From: DATILI01 sp035476635
GTDB taxonomy: Bacteria > Pseudomonadota > Gammaproteobacteria > Burkholderiales > Burkholderiaceae_C
Assembly (NCBI GenBank): GCA_035476635.1
Contig: DATILI010000259.1
Coordinates: 1 to 40,229 of the forward strand
Reading direction: 5' to 3'
Length of the DNA: 40,229 bases
In this document: piece after piece, positions 9,216-15,873 of the stretch
How positions within the stretch are numbered: the stretch's first letter is position 1
How the letters are laid out: each line of letters starts with the position of its first letter
The notes under the pieces: generated by a model
What the model was told of the DNA's origin: nothing
The model's input: only the letters and a program-made list of their open reading frames with translations
The model's database searches: none
Program-made: the position numbers and the translations under genes

Positions 9216-9674
9216 TTATTGCGTGACGAGCGTCGGCGCTTCGCCCTGGGCTTGCGCCTGCTGCTGCTCGTACATGGCCTGGAAGTTGATTTCGGCCAGA
9301 TGCACGGGCGGGAAGCCAGCGCGCGTGATGATGTCGGAGACATTGCCGCGCAGGTAGGGATAGACGATTTGCGGGCAGGCAATACCCATGATCGGGCCCA
9401 TCTGCTCGTCCGACAGGTTGCGGATCTCGAAAATGCCGGCCTGTTTCACTTCGACCAGAAACACCGTCTTGTCCGCGATCTTGGTGGTCACCGTGGCCAT
9501 CACGGTCACTTCAAAGACGCCTTCGGCGACCGGAGTGGCATTCACGCCGAGCTGGATGTCGACCGAGGGCTGCTCTTGCGCCAGCAGGATGGCGGGCGAG
9601 TTGGGCTGCTCGAGCGAAGCCTCCTTGAGGTAGACGCGCTGGATCTGGAATACGGGTTCTTGTTGGTCAGCCAT
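9216..9674 (-). CDS. secB: Protein-export chaperone SecB
   Basis: The 152-residue protein is a typical tetrameric SecB, which keeps preproteins unfolded and hands them to SecA. Visible family features are FQIQRVYLKEASLEQPNSP near the N-terminus, the PIMGIACPQIVYPYLRGNVSD block, and AGFPPVHLAEINFQAMY, followed by a Gln-rich tail. Start ATG 9674 has GAGAGAAC just upstream. A terminator lies between grxC and secB, so secB may also have its own promoter, although I cannot identify one confidently. Confidence 0.97.
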   Translation of the reverse strand: MADQQEPVFQIQRVYLKEASLEQPNSPAILLAQEQPSVDIQLGVNATPVAEGVFEVTVMATVTTKIADKTVFLVEVKQAGIFEIRNLSDEQMGPIMGIACPQIVYPYLRGNVSDIITRAGFPPVHLAEINFQAMYEQQQAQAQGEAPTLVTQ

Positions 9675-9705
9675 AAAGTTCTCTCAGGTCAAAAACGAAA
9701 GCTCG

Positions 9706-9744
9706 GTAAAAACAAAGCCCGCTTTCGGAAAATCCGTAGCGGGC
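9706..9744 (-). terminator. Rho-independent terminator after grxC
   Basis: On the minus strand GCCCGCT (9744-9738) pairs with AGCGGGC (9723-9717), with an inner CGGATTTTCCG, followed by TTTGTTTTT. It lies between the grxC stop and the secB start, so it probably ends most rhodanese-grxC transcripts. Confidence 0.7.
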
Positions 9745-9767
9745 GCGATCAGGATGAGTCAATTATC

Positions 9768-10031
9768 TCAGTTCGATTGGCGCAGCAGCGGCACCAGCGC
9801 GCCGCGACTGTCCAGCGCCATCAGGTCGTCGCAACCGCCTATATGCGTGTCACCGATGAAAATCTGCGGCACGGTGCGCCGGCCGGTGATTTCCATCATT
9901 TTCATGCGCTCCGCGGGCTGTAGATCCACTCGGATCTCATCGATCTGATCGACGCCTTTGGACTTGAGGACTTGCTTGGCGCGAATGCAGTACGGGCAGA
10001 CGGCTGTGGTGTACATCTTGATGGGTGGCAT
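9768..10031 (-). CDS. grxC: Glutaredoxin 3 (GrxC)
   Basis: The 87-residue dithiol glutaredoxin has the CPYC active site at Cys12-Cys15, the cis-proline segment RTVPQIFIGDTHIGG, and the usual C-terminal GGCDDLMAL glutathione-binding block. It reduces disulfides and glutathione mixed disulfides in the cytoplasm. It lies downstream of the membrane-anchored rhodanese (15-nt gap) and upstream of secB. Confidence 0.96.
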   Translation of the reverse strand: MPPIKMYTTAVCPYCIRAKQVLKSKGVDQIDEIRVDLQPAERMKMMEITGRRTVPQIFIGDTHIGGCDDLMALDSRGALVPLLRQSN

Positions 10032-10046
10032 GGAAAGGGAGTCCTG

Positions 10047-10454
10047 TCAGGCTTTCTCGACGGGCAGGCTGGCTTCTTTCCAGGCCTTGAGCCCGCCGGC
10101 CAGCGCCTGGGCCTGGGCGTAGCCGAGCTTCTTGACAGTGGCCAACGCGCGATTGGCGCGTGCGCCGTTGGAGCACACCAGAATCACCGGCAGCGCCTTG
10201 TTCTTGACCGCGGTGCCCATTTTTTCTTCGAGCTGGTTCAGCGGCACATTCTTGGCGCCGCCCACATGGCCTTGGGCGTACTCTTCGGCTTCGCTGACGT
10301 CGACGACCACGGCCTTTTCGCGGTTGATCAGTTGCACCGCGGCAGCCGTGCTCAGCGCGCCGCCGGTTGCACCCTTCACGAGGGGCCACAGCAGCATGCC
10401 GCCGGAGGCGAGCGCGACGGACAGGAGCATCCAGTTGTCGATGATGAATTTCAC
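10047..10454 (-). CDS. Membrane-anchored rhodanese-like domain protein
   Basis: The 135-residue protein has one N-terminal membrane segment (about residues 7-26, NWMLLSVALASGGMLLWPLV) followed by a single rhodanese domain. The active-site loop is CSNGARANRA, with the nucleophilic Cys and the downstream Arg present, so it could carry a persulfide. The start is GTG 10454, preceded by AAGGAA at 6 nt. The frame stays open far upstream, but that part is antisense to gpmA. Its partner in sulfur transfer is not evident; the position beside grxC suggests a redox or sulfur role. The substrate is unknown. Confidence 0.88.
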   Translation of the reverse strand: MKFIIDNWMLLSVALASGGMLLWPLVKGATGGALSTAAAVQLINREKAVVVDVSEAEEYAQGHVGGAKNVPLNQLEEKMGTAVKNKALPVILVCSNGARANRALATVKKLGYAQAQALAGGLKAWKEASLPVEKA

Positions 10455-10586
10455 GGTATTCCTTGGGTTGGCAACCCTCGATTTTAGCTGCCGCATAACA
10501 ACCCCAGAGGCCGATGGCCTGCCAGCGGGGCGGGTGCGCCCTGCGAGCGTTCTAAAATATTGGGTTTTTGCGCGAAGGCCCTCTCC
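10455..10586. promoter_or_regulatory. Divergent control region between the rhodanese gene and gpmA
   Basis: The 132-bp gap carries a TAAAAT -10-like box in each direction: minus-strand at 10486-10481 and plus-strand at 10553-10558, about 30 nt before the gpmA ATG. A small perfect hairpin, GGGTT-GGC-AACCC (10465-10477), would fall in the rhodanese leader. No convincing -35 boxes are seen. Confidence 0.4.
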
Positions 10587-11330
10587 ATGTACAAGCTCGT
10601 GCTGATCCGCCATGGCGAATCCACCTGGAACCTCGAAAACCGCTTCACCGGCTGGACCGATGTGGACCTGACCCCCACCGGCGTGGAGCAAGCCAAGAAT
10701 GCCGGCCGCCTGCTCAAGGCAGAAGGCTATGAGTTCGACCTGGCCTGCACCAGCGTCTTGAAGCGCGCCACCCGCACCCTGTGGCATACGCTGGATGAAA
10801 TGGACCGGACCTGGCTGCCGGTCGTGCACAGCTGGCGCCTCAATGAGCGCCACTACGGCGCGCTGCAGGGCTTGAACAAGGCCGACATGGCCCGCCAATA
10901 CGGCGATGAGCAGGTGCTGGTCTGGCGCCGCAGCTATGACACGCCGCCGCCGGCACTGGAGCCCACCGATCCGCGCAGCGAGCGCGGCGACATCCGTTAC
11001 GCCAAGCTCGCAGCCGAGCAGATTCCCCTGACCGAATGCCTGAAGGACACGGTCGCGCGCGTCATGCCCTACTGGAACGAGTCCATGGCACCGGCGATCA
11101 AGGCGGGCAAGCGCATCGTGGTGGCGGCGCATGGCAACTCGATCCGCGCGCTGGTGAAGTACCTGGACGGCATTTCCGACAGCGACATCGTGGGCCTGAA
11201 CATTCCCAATGGCATTCCCCTGGTCTATGAGCTGGATGCCAACCTCAAACCCATTCGCCACTACTACCTGGGCGATGCCGAGGCCGCGGCCAAAGCGGCA
11301 GCGGCAGTCGCATCCCAGGGCAAGGCTTGA
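10587..11330 (+). CDS. gpmA: 2,3-bisphosphoglycerate-dependent phosphoglycerate mutase GpmA
   Basis: The 247-residue glycolytic enzyme interconverts 3- and 2-phosphoglycerate through a phosphohistidine. The phospho-acceptor is His9 in LVLIRHGESTWN. Other family segments are RFTGWTDVDLTPTG, RLNERHYGALQGLNK, and the second histidine in AAHGNSIRALVK. The C-terminus is a short alanine-rich tail. Start ATG 10587 begins with the conserved MYKLVLIRHG; an upstream in-frame TTG is rejected. It is the first gene of the plus-strand gpmA-ctpA group. Confidence 0.97.
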   Translation: MYKLVLIRHGESTWNLENRFTGWTDVDLTPTGVEQAKNAGRLLKAEGYEFDLACTSVLKRATRTLWHTLDEMDRTWLPVVHSWRLNERHYGALQGLNKADMARQYGDEQVLVWRRSYDTPPPALEPTDPRSERGDIRYAKLAAEQIPLTECLKDTVARVMPYWNESMAPAIKAGKRIVVAAHGNSIRALVKYLDGISDSDIVGLNIPNGIPLVYELDANLKPIRHYYLGDAEAAAKAAAAVASQGKA

Positions 11331-11403
11331 GCCTGCCCGGTTTGTAAAGTGCAGGCAAAGAAGCGGGACTATTCCACATATACCCCTATATCCCTCAAAC
11401 GCA

Positions 11404-11421
11404 GTGGAACCACCATTCCAC
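11404..11421 (+). repeat. Inverted repeat in the gpmA-ctpA intergenic region
   Basis: GTGGAA (11404-11409) and TTCCAC (11416-11421) form a perfect 6-bp stem with a 6-nt CCACCA loop in the 159-bp gap before ctpA. A possible -10 (TATATT, 11438-11443) lies downstream, so this could be an operator. There is no U-tract, which argues against a terminator. Confidence 0.35.
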
Positions 11422-11463
11422 GCCGACTTCGAAGGTGTATATTGCCCAACGTATAGGTGGCAA

Positions 11464-11490
11464 GGTGTTTTAGGCGTTTTAGGTGTTATA
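11464..11490 (+). repeat. Tandem 9-bp repeat containing the ctpA ribosome binding site
   Basis: Three imperfect 9-mers follow one another directly before the start codon: AGGTGTTTT, AGGCGTTTT, AGGTGTTAT. The last one supplies the AGGTG that serves as the probable ribosome binding site for ATG 11490. Expansion or contraction would change leader length without touching the protein. Confidence 0.55.
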
Positions 11491-12926
11491 TGGGTCAGAA
11501 ACTCAAGATTGCAGGCTGGATTTCGATTGGCGCCTTGGCCGGGGCGCTTACCACGGTGTCGCTGCAGACCGTGGCGCGTGGTTCGCTGGCGCCGTTGCCT
11601 CTTGAAGAACTGCAGCAGCTCGCTGCGGTTTTCGGCATGGTCAAGAGTGACTACGTAGAGCCTGTCGACGAGAAGAAACTCATCACCGACGCCATTTCGG
11701 GCATGGTCGCAAGCCTCGATCCGCATTCACAGTATTTCGACAAGAAGTCATTCCGGGAATTCCGCGAGGGCACGAGCGGCAGGTTCGTCGGTGTGGGCAT
11801 CGAGATCACCCAGGAAGACGGCCTGGTCAAAGTGGTGTCACCCATTGAAGGCTCGCCCGCCTTCCGCGCCGGCCTCAAGTCAGGCGACCTGATCACCAAG
11901 ATCGACGAGACCGCCGTCAAGGGCTTGTCGCTCAATGAAGCCGTCAAGCGCATGCGCGGCGAGCCCAACACCAAGGTCAACCTCACGATTTTCCGCAAGG
12001 ACGAAAGCCGCACCTTCCCGGTCACCATCACGCGCGAAGAAATCCGCACCCAGTCGGTGCGCGGCAAGGTCACCGAGCCGGGCTACGGCTGGATCCGCCT
12101 GAGTCAGTTCCAGGATCGCACCGTGGACGACTTCGTGCGCAAGGTCGAAGAAATCTATAAGCAGGAACCCAACCTCAAGGGTTTGGTGCTGGACCTGCGC
12201 AATGACCCGGGCGGCCTGCTGGACGCCGCTGTGGCTGTCTCTGCGGCATTCCTGCCCGAGAACGTGAGCGTGGTCTCGACCAATGGCCAGTTGGCCGAAA
12301 GCAAATTCATCTACAAGGCCGCGCCCGAGTTCTATCAGCGCCGTGGCGGCGGCGATCCGCTCAAGCGCTTGCCGGCGGCCCTGAAGAATGTTCCGCTGGT
12401 GGTGTTGGTCAACGAAGGCTCGGCCTCGGCCAGCGAAATCGTGGCCGGCGCTTTGCAGGACCACAAGCGTGCCACCATCATGGGCAACCAGACCTTCGGC
12501 AAGGGCTCGGTGCAAACAGTGCGCCCGCTCGGCCCCGACACCGGCCTCAAGCTCACCACCGCGCGCTACTACACGCCCAGCGGCAAGTCGATCCAGGCCA
12601 AGGGCATTGTTCCGGACGTGATGGTCGACGAAAGCGAAGAAGGCAACATCTTCGCCGCACTGCGCACTCGTGAAGCCGACCTTGAGAAGCACCTGAGCAG
12701 CGGCCAGGGTGCCGAACAGAAGGATGCGGCCCGCGAGAAAGCCCGTGAAGAAGCACGCAAGAGGCTCGAGGAAGAGGCCAAGAAGCCCGTGGCCGATCGC
12801 AAGATGCCCGAGTTCGGGACCGACAAGGACTTCCAGCTGGCCCAGGCCATCAACCAGCTCAAGGGCCGGCCGGTGCTGGTGAGCAAGACGCTGATCGAGC
12901 GCAAGGAAGAGAAAAAGGACAACTGA
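11490..12926 (+). CDS. ctpA: Carboxy-terminal processing protease CtpA (S41 family)
   Basis: This 478-residue S41 protease has an N-terminal signal or membrane anchor (residues 7-28), so it acts in the periplasm. A PDZ domain covers about 95-180 (FVGVGIEI, GSPAFRAGLKSGDLI). The catalytic Ser is Ser313 in NEGSASASE, and the general-base Lys is Lys338 in TFGKGSVQ. A charged, coiled-coil-like stretch rich in Glu, Lys and Arg lies at roughly 410-440. ATG 11490 is chosen because it precedes the hydrophobic signal. The gene ends before a strong terminator at 12967. Such proteases trim C-termini of periplasmic proteins; the target here is unknown. Confidence 0.94.
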   Translation: MGQKLKIAGWISIGALAGALTTVSLQTVARGSLAPLPLEELQQLAAVFGMVKSDYVEPVDEKKLITDAISGMVASLDPHSQYFDKKSFREFREGTSGRFVGVGIEITQEDGLVKVVSPIEGSPAFRAGLKSGDLITKIDETAVKGLSLNEAVKRMRGEPNTKVNLTIFRKDESRTFPVTITREEIRTQSVRGKVTEPGYGWIRLSQFQDRTVDDFVRKVEEIYKQEPNLKGLVLDLRNDPGGLLDAAVAVSAAFLPENVSVVSTNGQLAESKFIYKAAPEFYQRRGGGDPLKRLPAALKNVPLVVLVNEGSASASEIVAGALQDHKRATIMGNQTFGKGSVQTVRPLGPDTGLKLTTARYYTPSGKSIQAKGIVPDVMVDESEEGNIFAALRTREADLEKHLSSGQGAEQKDAAREKAREEARKRLEEEAKKPVADRKMPEFGTDKDFQLAQAINQLKGRPVLVSKTLIERKEEKKDN

Positions 12927-12966
12927 CCGGCACTGCGGGTGCCACGCCGGCGCAGGCCGGGGTCCG

Positions 12967-12999
12967 AAAAGCCAGCCGGCCGGCTGGCTTTTTCTTTTT
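12967..12999 (+). terminator. Strong Rho-independent terminator after ctpA
   Basis: AAAAGCCAGCCGG is followed directly by CCGGCTGGCTTTTT, a near-perfect palindrome with a U-rich 3' side continuing as TTTTTCTTTTT. The A-rich 5' side could make it bidirectional. It separates ctpA from the ATPase gene, which therefore needs its own promoter. Confidence 0.9.
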
Positions 13000-13019
13000 G
13001 GATGCGTTGCCGGGCATTG

Positions 13020-13048
13020 TTGAAAAATTAGCAATTGCGATTTTTACG
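13020..13048 (+). promoter_or_regulatory. Candidate promoter for the ATPase-moeB pair
   Basis: After the ctpA terminator the sequence turns conspicuously AT-rich. TTGAAA at 13020-13025 and TTTACG at 13043-13048 have 17-bp spacing. The -10 match is poor. Its role is inferred mainly from the terminator upstream and the lack of another promoter. Confidence 0.35.
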
Positions 13049-13070
13049 ACACCGCTCGACAATGGGCATC

Positions 13071-14204
13071 ATGAAGACATTCGACGACATCGAAGTCCGC
13101 CGCCCAGCCATCGCCCAGAGCTATCTCGCGCTGCTGGGCGCCCAGCCGGGGCGGCCACTGGCCCTGTTCGCGCCTCGGCGCGTTGGCAAAACCTTCTTCC
13201 TCGACCACGACCTGGCACCTGCGGCGCAGAATGCCGGAATGTTGCCCGTGTACGCCGACCTGTGGCTGCACAAGTCAGCCCCGCTGGAAGCGGTGAACCA
13301 CGCCCTGGAAGAAGCGCTGGACGATTTGCTTGTTCCAGGCAGCACCATCGGGAAGATGGCCAAGACCCAGGTGAAGAAGGTTGGTGTCCTGGGTGCCAGC
13401 GTCGAACTGGGAGACGCGCCGCGCCGGCGGCCTTTGCCGGAGTCTTCCGCCCTGCGGCTGGACGCGCTCGTCACCCGACTGGCCAGGCAGCACAAGGGCC
13501 AGGTCTTGCTGATGCTCGACGAGGTCCAGGCCCTCGGCGAAGCGCCGGATGGTGTTTCCATGATTGCGAGCTTGCGGGCCGTGCTGCACAAGCGGCGCGA
13601 GGATATCTGCGCCGTCTTTACCGGTTCCTCGCAGGAAGGACTGGCCCGGCTCATGAATACCGTCGGGGCACCGATGTACCAGTTTGCACAGATCATCGAT
13701 TTTCCCTTTCTTGGCGAAGAGTTCCTGCGGCTGCTCGCGGAACATTTCACAAAGGTTCATCCGGGCAAAAAGATTGAACTGGATGCACTGCGCGATGGGT
13801 TCCAGCACATCGGCTTCAAGCCGGCTCTGATGCGCGACGTGGTCAAGGCAATGTCAGCGGAGGGCATCGTCGATGTCAGGCGCGGGATCGAAAACTATAT
13901 GGCCAGCGGCCATCAGGTCGCCATCTGGCGGGCGCTCCTGAACTCGGTCGATGCATTCGAACAAGGCGTGCTGGTCGCCGTGGCCAATGGCCGGCCTCCA
14001 TTGAGCCAGGCCACGTTGAAGCTTCTGGCAGCGATCCCGGGCTCGAAGCCGACCATCTCCAAAGTCAGGTCGTCCATCGAAAAGTTGAAACGCAGTGGCC
14101 TGCTGGCGAAGACCGCGGCGGGCACGACGATTGAAGACCCTCTGTTCGCGGAGTTCCTGCAGAAACGCGGAGCCAATTCCTTTCCCGCCACAATCCCACC
14201 ATGA
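13071..14204 (+). CDS. AAA-type ATPase with C-terminal winged-helix-like region (function unknown)
   Basis: This 377-residue protein resembles the ATPase_2/AAA_14-16 type of P-loop proteins. The Walker A is APRRVGKT (34-41), in which the usual first Gly is Ala. Walker B is LLMLDE (146-151), and AVFTGSSQEG (about 183-192) looks like a sensor-1 strand. The last 90 or so residues look like a winged helix (SQATLKLLAAIPG, SIEKLKRSGLLAKT, DPLFAEFL). ATG 13062 is an alternative start; neither has a Shine-Dalgarno. The TGA overlaps the moeB ATG. I do not recognise a specific function. It separates ctpA and moeB, which are usually neighbours, so it may be an acquired gene. Confidence 0.75.
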   Translation: MKTFDDIEVRRPAIAQSYLALLGAQPGRPLALFAPRRVGKTFFLDHDLAPAAQNAGMLPVYADLWLHKSAPLEAVNHALEEALDDLLVPGSTIGKMAKTQVKKVGVLGASVELGDAPRRRPLPESSALRLDALVTRLARQHKGQVLLMLDEVQALGEAPDGVSMIASLRAVLHKRREDICAVFTGSSQEGLARLMNTVGAPMYQFAQIIDFPFLGEEFLRLLAEHFTKVHPGKKIELDALRDGFQHIGFKPALMRDVVKAMSAEGIVDVRRGIENYMASGHQVAIWRALLNSVDAFEQGVLVAVANGRPPLSQATLKLLAAIPGSKPTISKVRSSIEKLKRSGLLAKTAAGTTIEDPLFAEFLQKRGANSFPATIPP

Positions 14205-14956
14205 CCGACGACCAGCTTCTGCGCTACTCGCGCCACATCCTGCTCAACGAGATCGGCATTGAAGGCCAGGAGCGCATTCTGAATGCGCACGCGCTGGTGA
14301 TCGGCGCGGGTGGGCTGGGCTCGCCGGTGGCGTTGTACCTCGCGGGCGCGGGGGTAGGAACCATCACCGTGGTCGACCATGACAGCGTGGACCTGACCAA
14401 CTTGCAGCGGCAGATCGCCCACGCCATGGACCGCGTCGGCAAGCCCAAGGCCGAATCTGCACAGGCCGCCATGGCCGCGATCAACCCCGAGGTACGGATC
14501 GTCCCGCGCATCGCGCGTGCCGATGCGGACTTGCTGGATGCGCTGGTGCCGCAGGCCGATGTGGTGCTGGACTGCTGCGACAACTTCGCCACACGCCATG
14601 CCATCAATGCAGCCTGCATGCGCCACGGCAAGCCACTGGTGTCCGGTGCGGCGATCCGGTTCGACGGCCAGGTCTCGGTCTACGATCCGCGCGACGACGC
14701 GTCGCCGTGCTACGCCTGCGTCTTTCCGCCCGATACCAGCTTTGAAGAAACGCGTTGCGCCACCCTGGGCGTGCTGGCGCCGTTGGTCGGCATCATCGGC
14801 AGCCTGCAAGCGGCCGAGGCGCTCAAGCTTCTCAGCGGCGCAGGGCGTTTGCTCACCGGCCGCCTGCTGATGCTCGATGGCCTGTCGATGGAGTGGAACG
14901 AACTGCGGGTGCCGCGCAACCCGCTTTGCACGGTCTGTGCCACGCGCGCAGGCTAG
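14201..14956 (+). CDS. moeB: MoeB/ThiF-family sulfur-carrier adenylyltransferase
   Basis: The 251-residue E1-like enzyme adenylates the C-terminal Gly of ubiquitin-like sulfur carriers (MoaD, ThiS). It has the nucleotide loop GAGGLGS (35-41), the DxxDLTNLQRQ segment (61-71), the zinc pairs Cys170/Cys173 (CYAC) and Cys243/Cys246 (CTVC), and the catalytic-type Cys186 in TRCATLG. No separate thiF exists in the thiamine operon, so this protein may activate ThiS as well as MoaD; that is inference. ATG 14201 overlaps the ATPase stop (ATGA). Confidence 0.92.
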   Translation: MTDDQLLRYSRHILLNEIGIEGQERILNAHALVIGAGGLGSPVALYLAGAGVGTITVVDHDSVDLTNLQRQIAHAMDRVGKPKAESAQAAMAAINPEVRIVPRIARADADLLDALVPQADVVLDCCDNFATRHAINAACMRHGKPLVSGAAIRFDGQVSVYDPRDDASPCYACVFPPDTSFEETRCATLGVLAPLVGIIGSLQAAEALKLLSGAGRLLTGRLLMLDGLSMEWNELRVPRNPLCTVCATRAG

Positions 14957-14962
14957 CCCGGG

Positions 14963-15478
14963 CTAGGGCGCCGCGCCGCACGACCCGTGCCGCTGGCGAA
15001 ATTCGCGTGGCCGCAGCGCCTGCGCATCGGCAAACAGGCCACGCCGCGCGCGCCGCGCCTGCGACTCCTGTGATGCATAAGGGCCTGCACTACGGCGATA
15101 GCGGTAGGACCAGGCGTGGCCGTGCGCCACCATCCAGCCGCCCACGTCTTCGCCTTGCAGGCTGAGCCTGGCCAGGGCACGCTCGTAATCGTCGATACCG
15201 CGCGTCATTACGCGAACCGGCCGGTGCAACACGCGCTGCGCCAAGGCCTTGGCAGACGCTTCGCCGTGACGCTGGCAGATTTCTGGCGCATCGATTCCGT
15301 CCAACCGGATCTTGCGCGGCGCGCCACCGCGGGGCGGACGCACCCAGAGCGTGTCGCCATCGCTCACATGCGTGACGACGCCGGTCCACGCGGCTTCGGC
15401 ATGCGATGGTCCGGCCGTACAAAAACCATGGAACCCGAACGCCACCAAAAAGAACGCCAGCAGGCGACGAACACTCAT
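14963..15478 (-). CDS. Secreted SNase-like thermonuclease
   Basis: The 171-residue protein has an N-terminal signal peptide (about residues 1-28, cleavage near SHAEA-AW) and a staphylococcal-nuclease-like OB fold. Catalytic motifs are seen: VSDGDTLWV, the RLDGIDAPE segment with calcium-binding Asp and Glu, and DYERALARL supplying the second Arg. It should cleave DNA or RNA outside the cytoplasm. ATG 15478 overlaps the DUF1232 stop, and it is the last gene of a four-gene chain. The gene converges on moeB with only 6 nt between stops. Confidence 0.88.
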   Translation of the reverse strand: MSVRRLLAFFLVAFGFHGFCTAGPSHAEAAWTGVVTHVSDGDTLWVRPPRGGAPRKIRLDGIDAPEICQRHGEASAKALAQRVLHRPVRVMTRGIDDYERALARLSLQGEDVGGWMVAHGHAWSYRYRRSAGPYASQESQARRARRGLFADAQALRPREFRQRHGSCGAAP

Positions 15479-15873
15479 GCAGCCACCACCGCGCTGGCCA
15501 GCGCCCAGATAAACAGCGCCAGCAGCGCAGCCCAGATCAGGCCCACCAGCAGCAGGCCCCAGACCATCTTGGGCAGCTTGCCGCGAAAGGCCTCCGCGCG
15601 CTGCTGCATCTCAGCCCAGAGCGCGGGCGGCACCAGCTTGACGGCCAGGGTCACACCGAGCGGAATCAGGATCAGGTCGTCGAGCAGGCCCAGGATCGGG
15701 ATGAAGTCAGGGATCAGGTCGATCGGGCTTAGCGCATAAGCCACGACCAGACCGGCCACCACCTTGGCCGCCAGCGGTGTGCGCGGGTCCTTGAGCAACA
15801 GCCACAGGGCCGTGAGATACCGAAACAGCGCCGCCTTGTTGGCCGCGCCCAGCAATTTTCCCCACTTGATCAT
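15475..15873 (-). CDS. DUF1232 (YkvA-like) membrane protein
   Basis: The 132-residue protein shows the DUF1232 signature in its middle (DPRTPLAAKVVAGLVVAYAL, then SPIDLIPDFIPILGLLDDLI) and a C-terminal membrane segment (about 104-127, rich in Leu, Ala and Trp). Members of this family are small membrane proteins of unknown biochemical function, with homologs often next to stress genes. ATG 15873 overlaps the helicase stop by 4 nt, and the downstream nuclease overlaps its own stop. Its placement in a helicase-nuclease chain is the only functional hint. Confidence 0.9.
   Translation of the reverse strand: MIKWGKLLGAANKAALFRYLTALWLLLKDPRTPLAAKVVAGLVVAYALSPIDLIPDFIPILGLLDDLILIPLGVTLAVKLVPPALWAEMQQRAEAFRGKLPKMVWGLLLVGLIWAALLALFIWALASAVVAA

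Noticed and set aside
11331..11356. GCCTGC/GCAGGC hairpin after gpmA as a terminator
   Set aside because: The stem is short, the loop is 14 nt and no U-tract follows, so it is not convincing.
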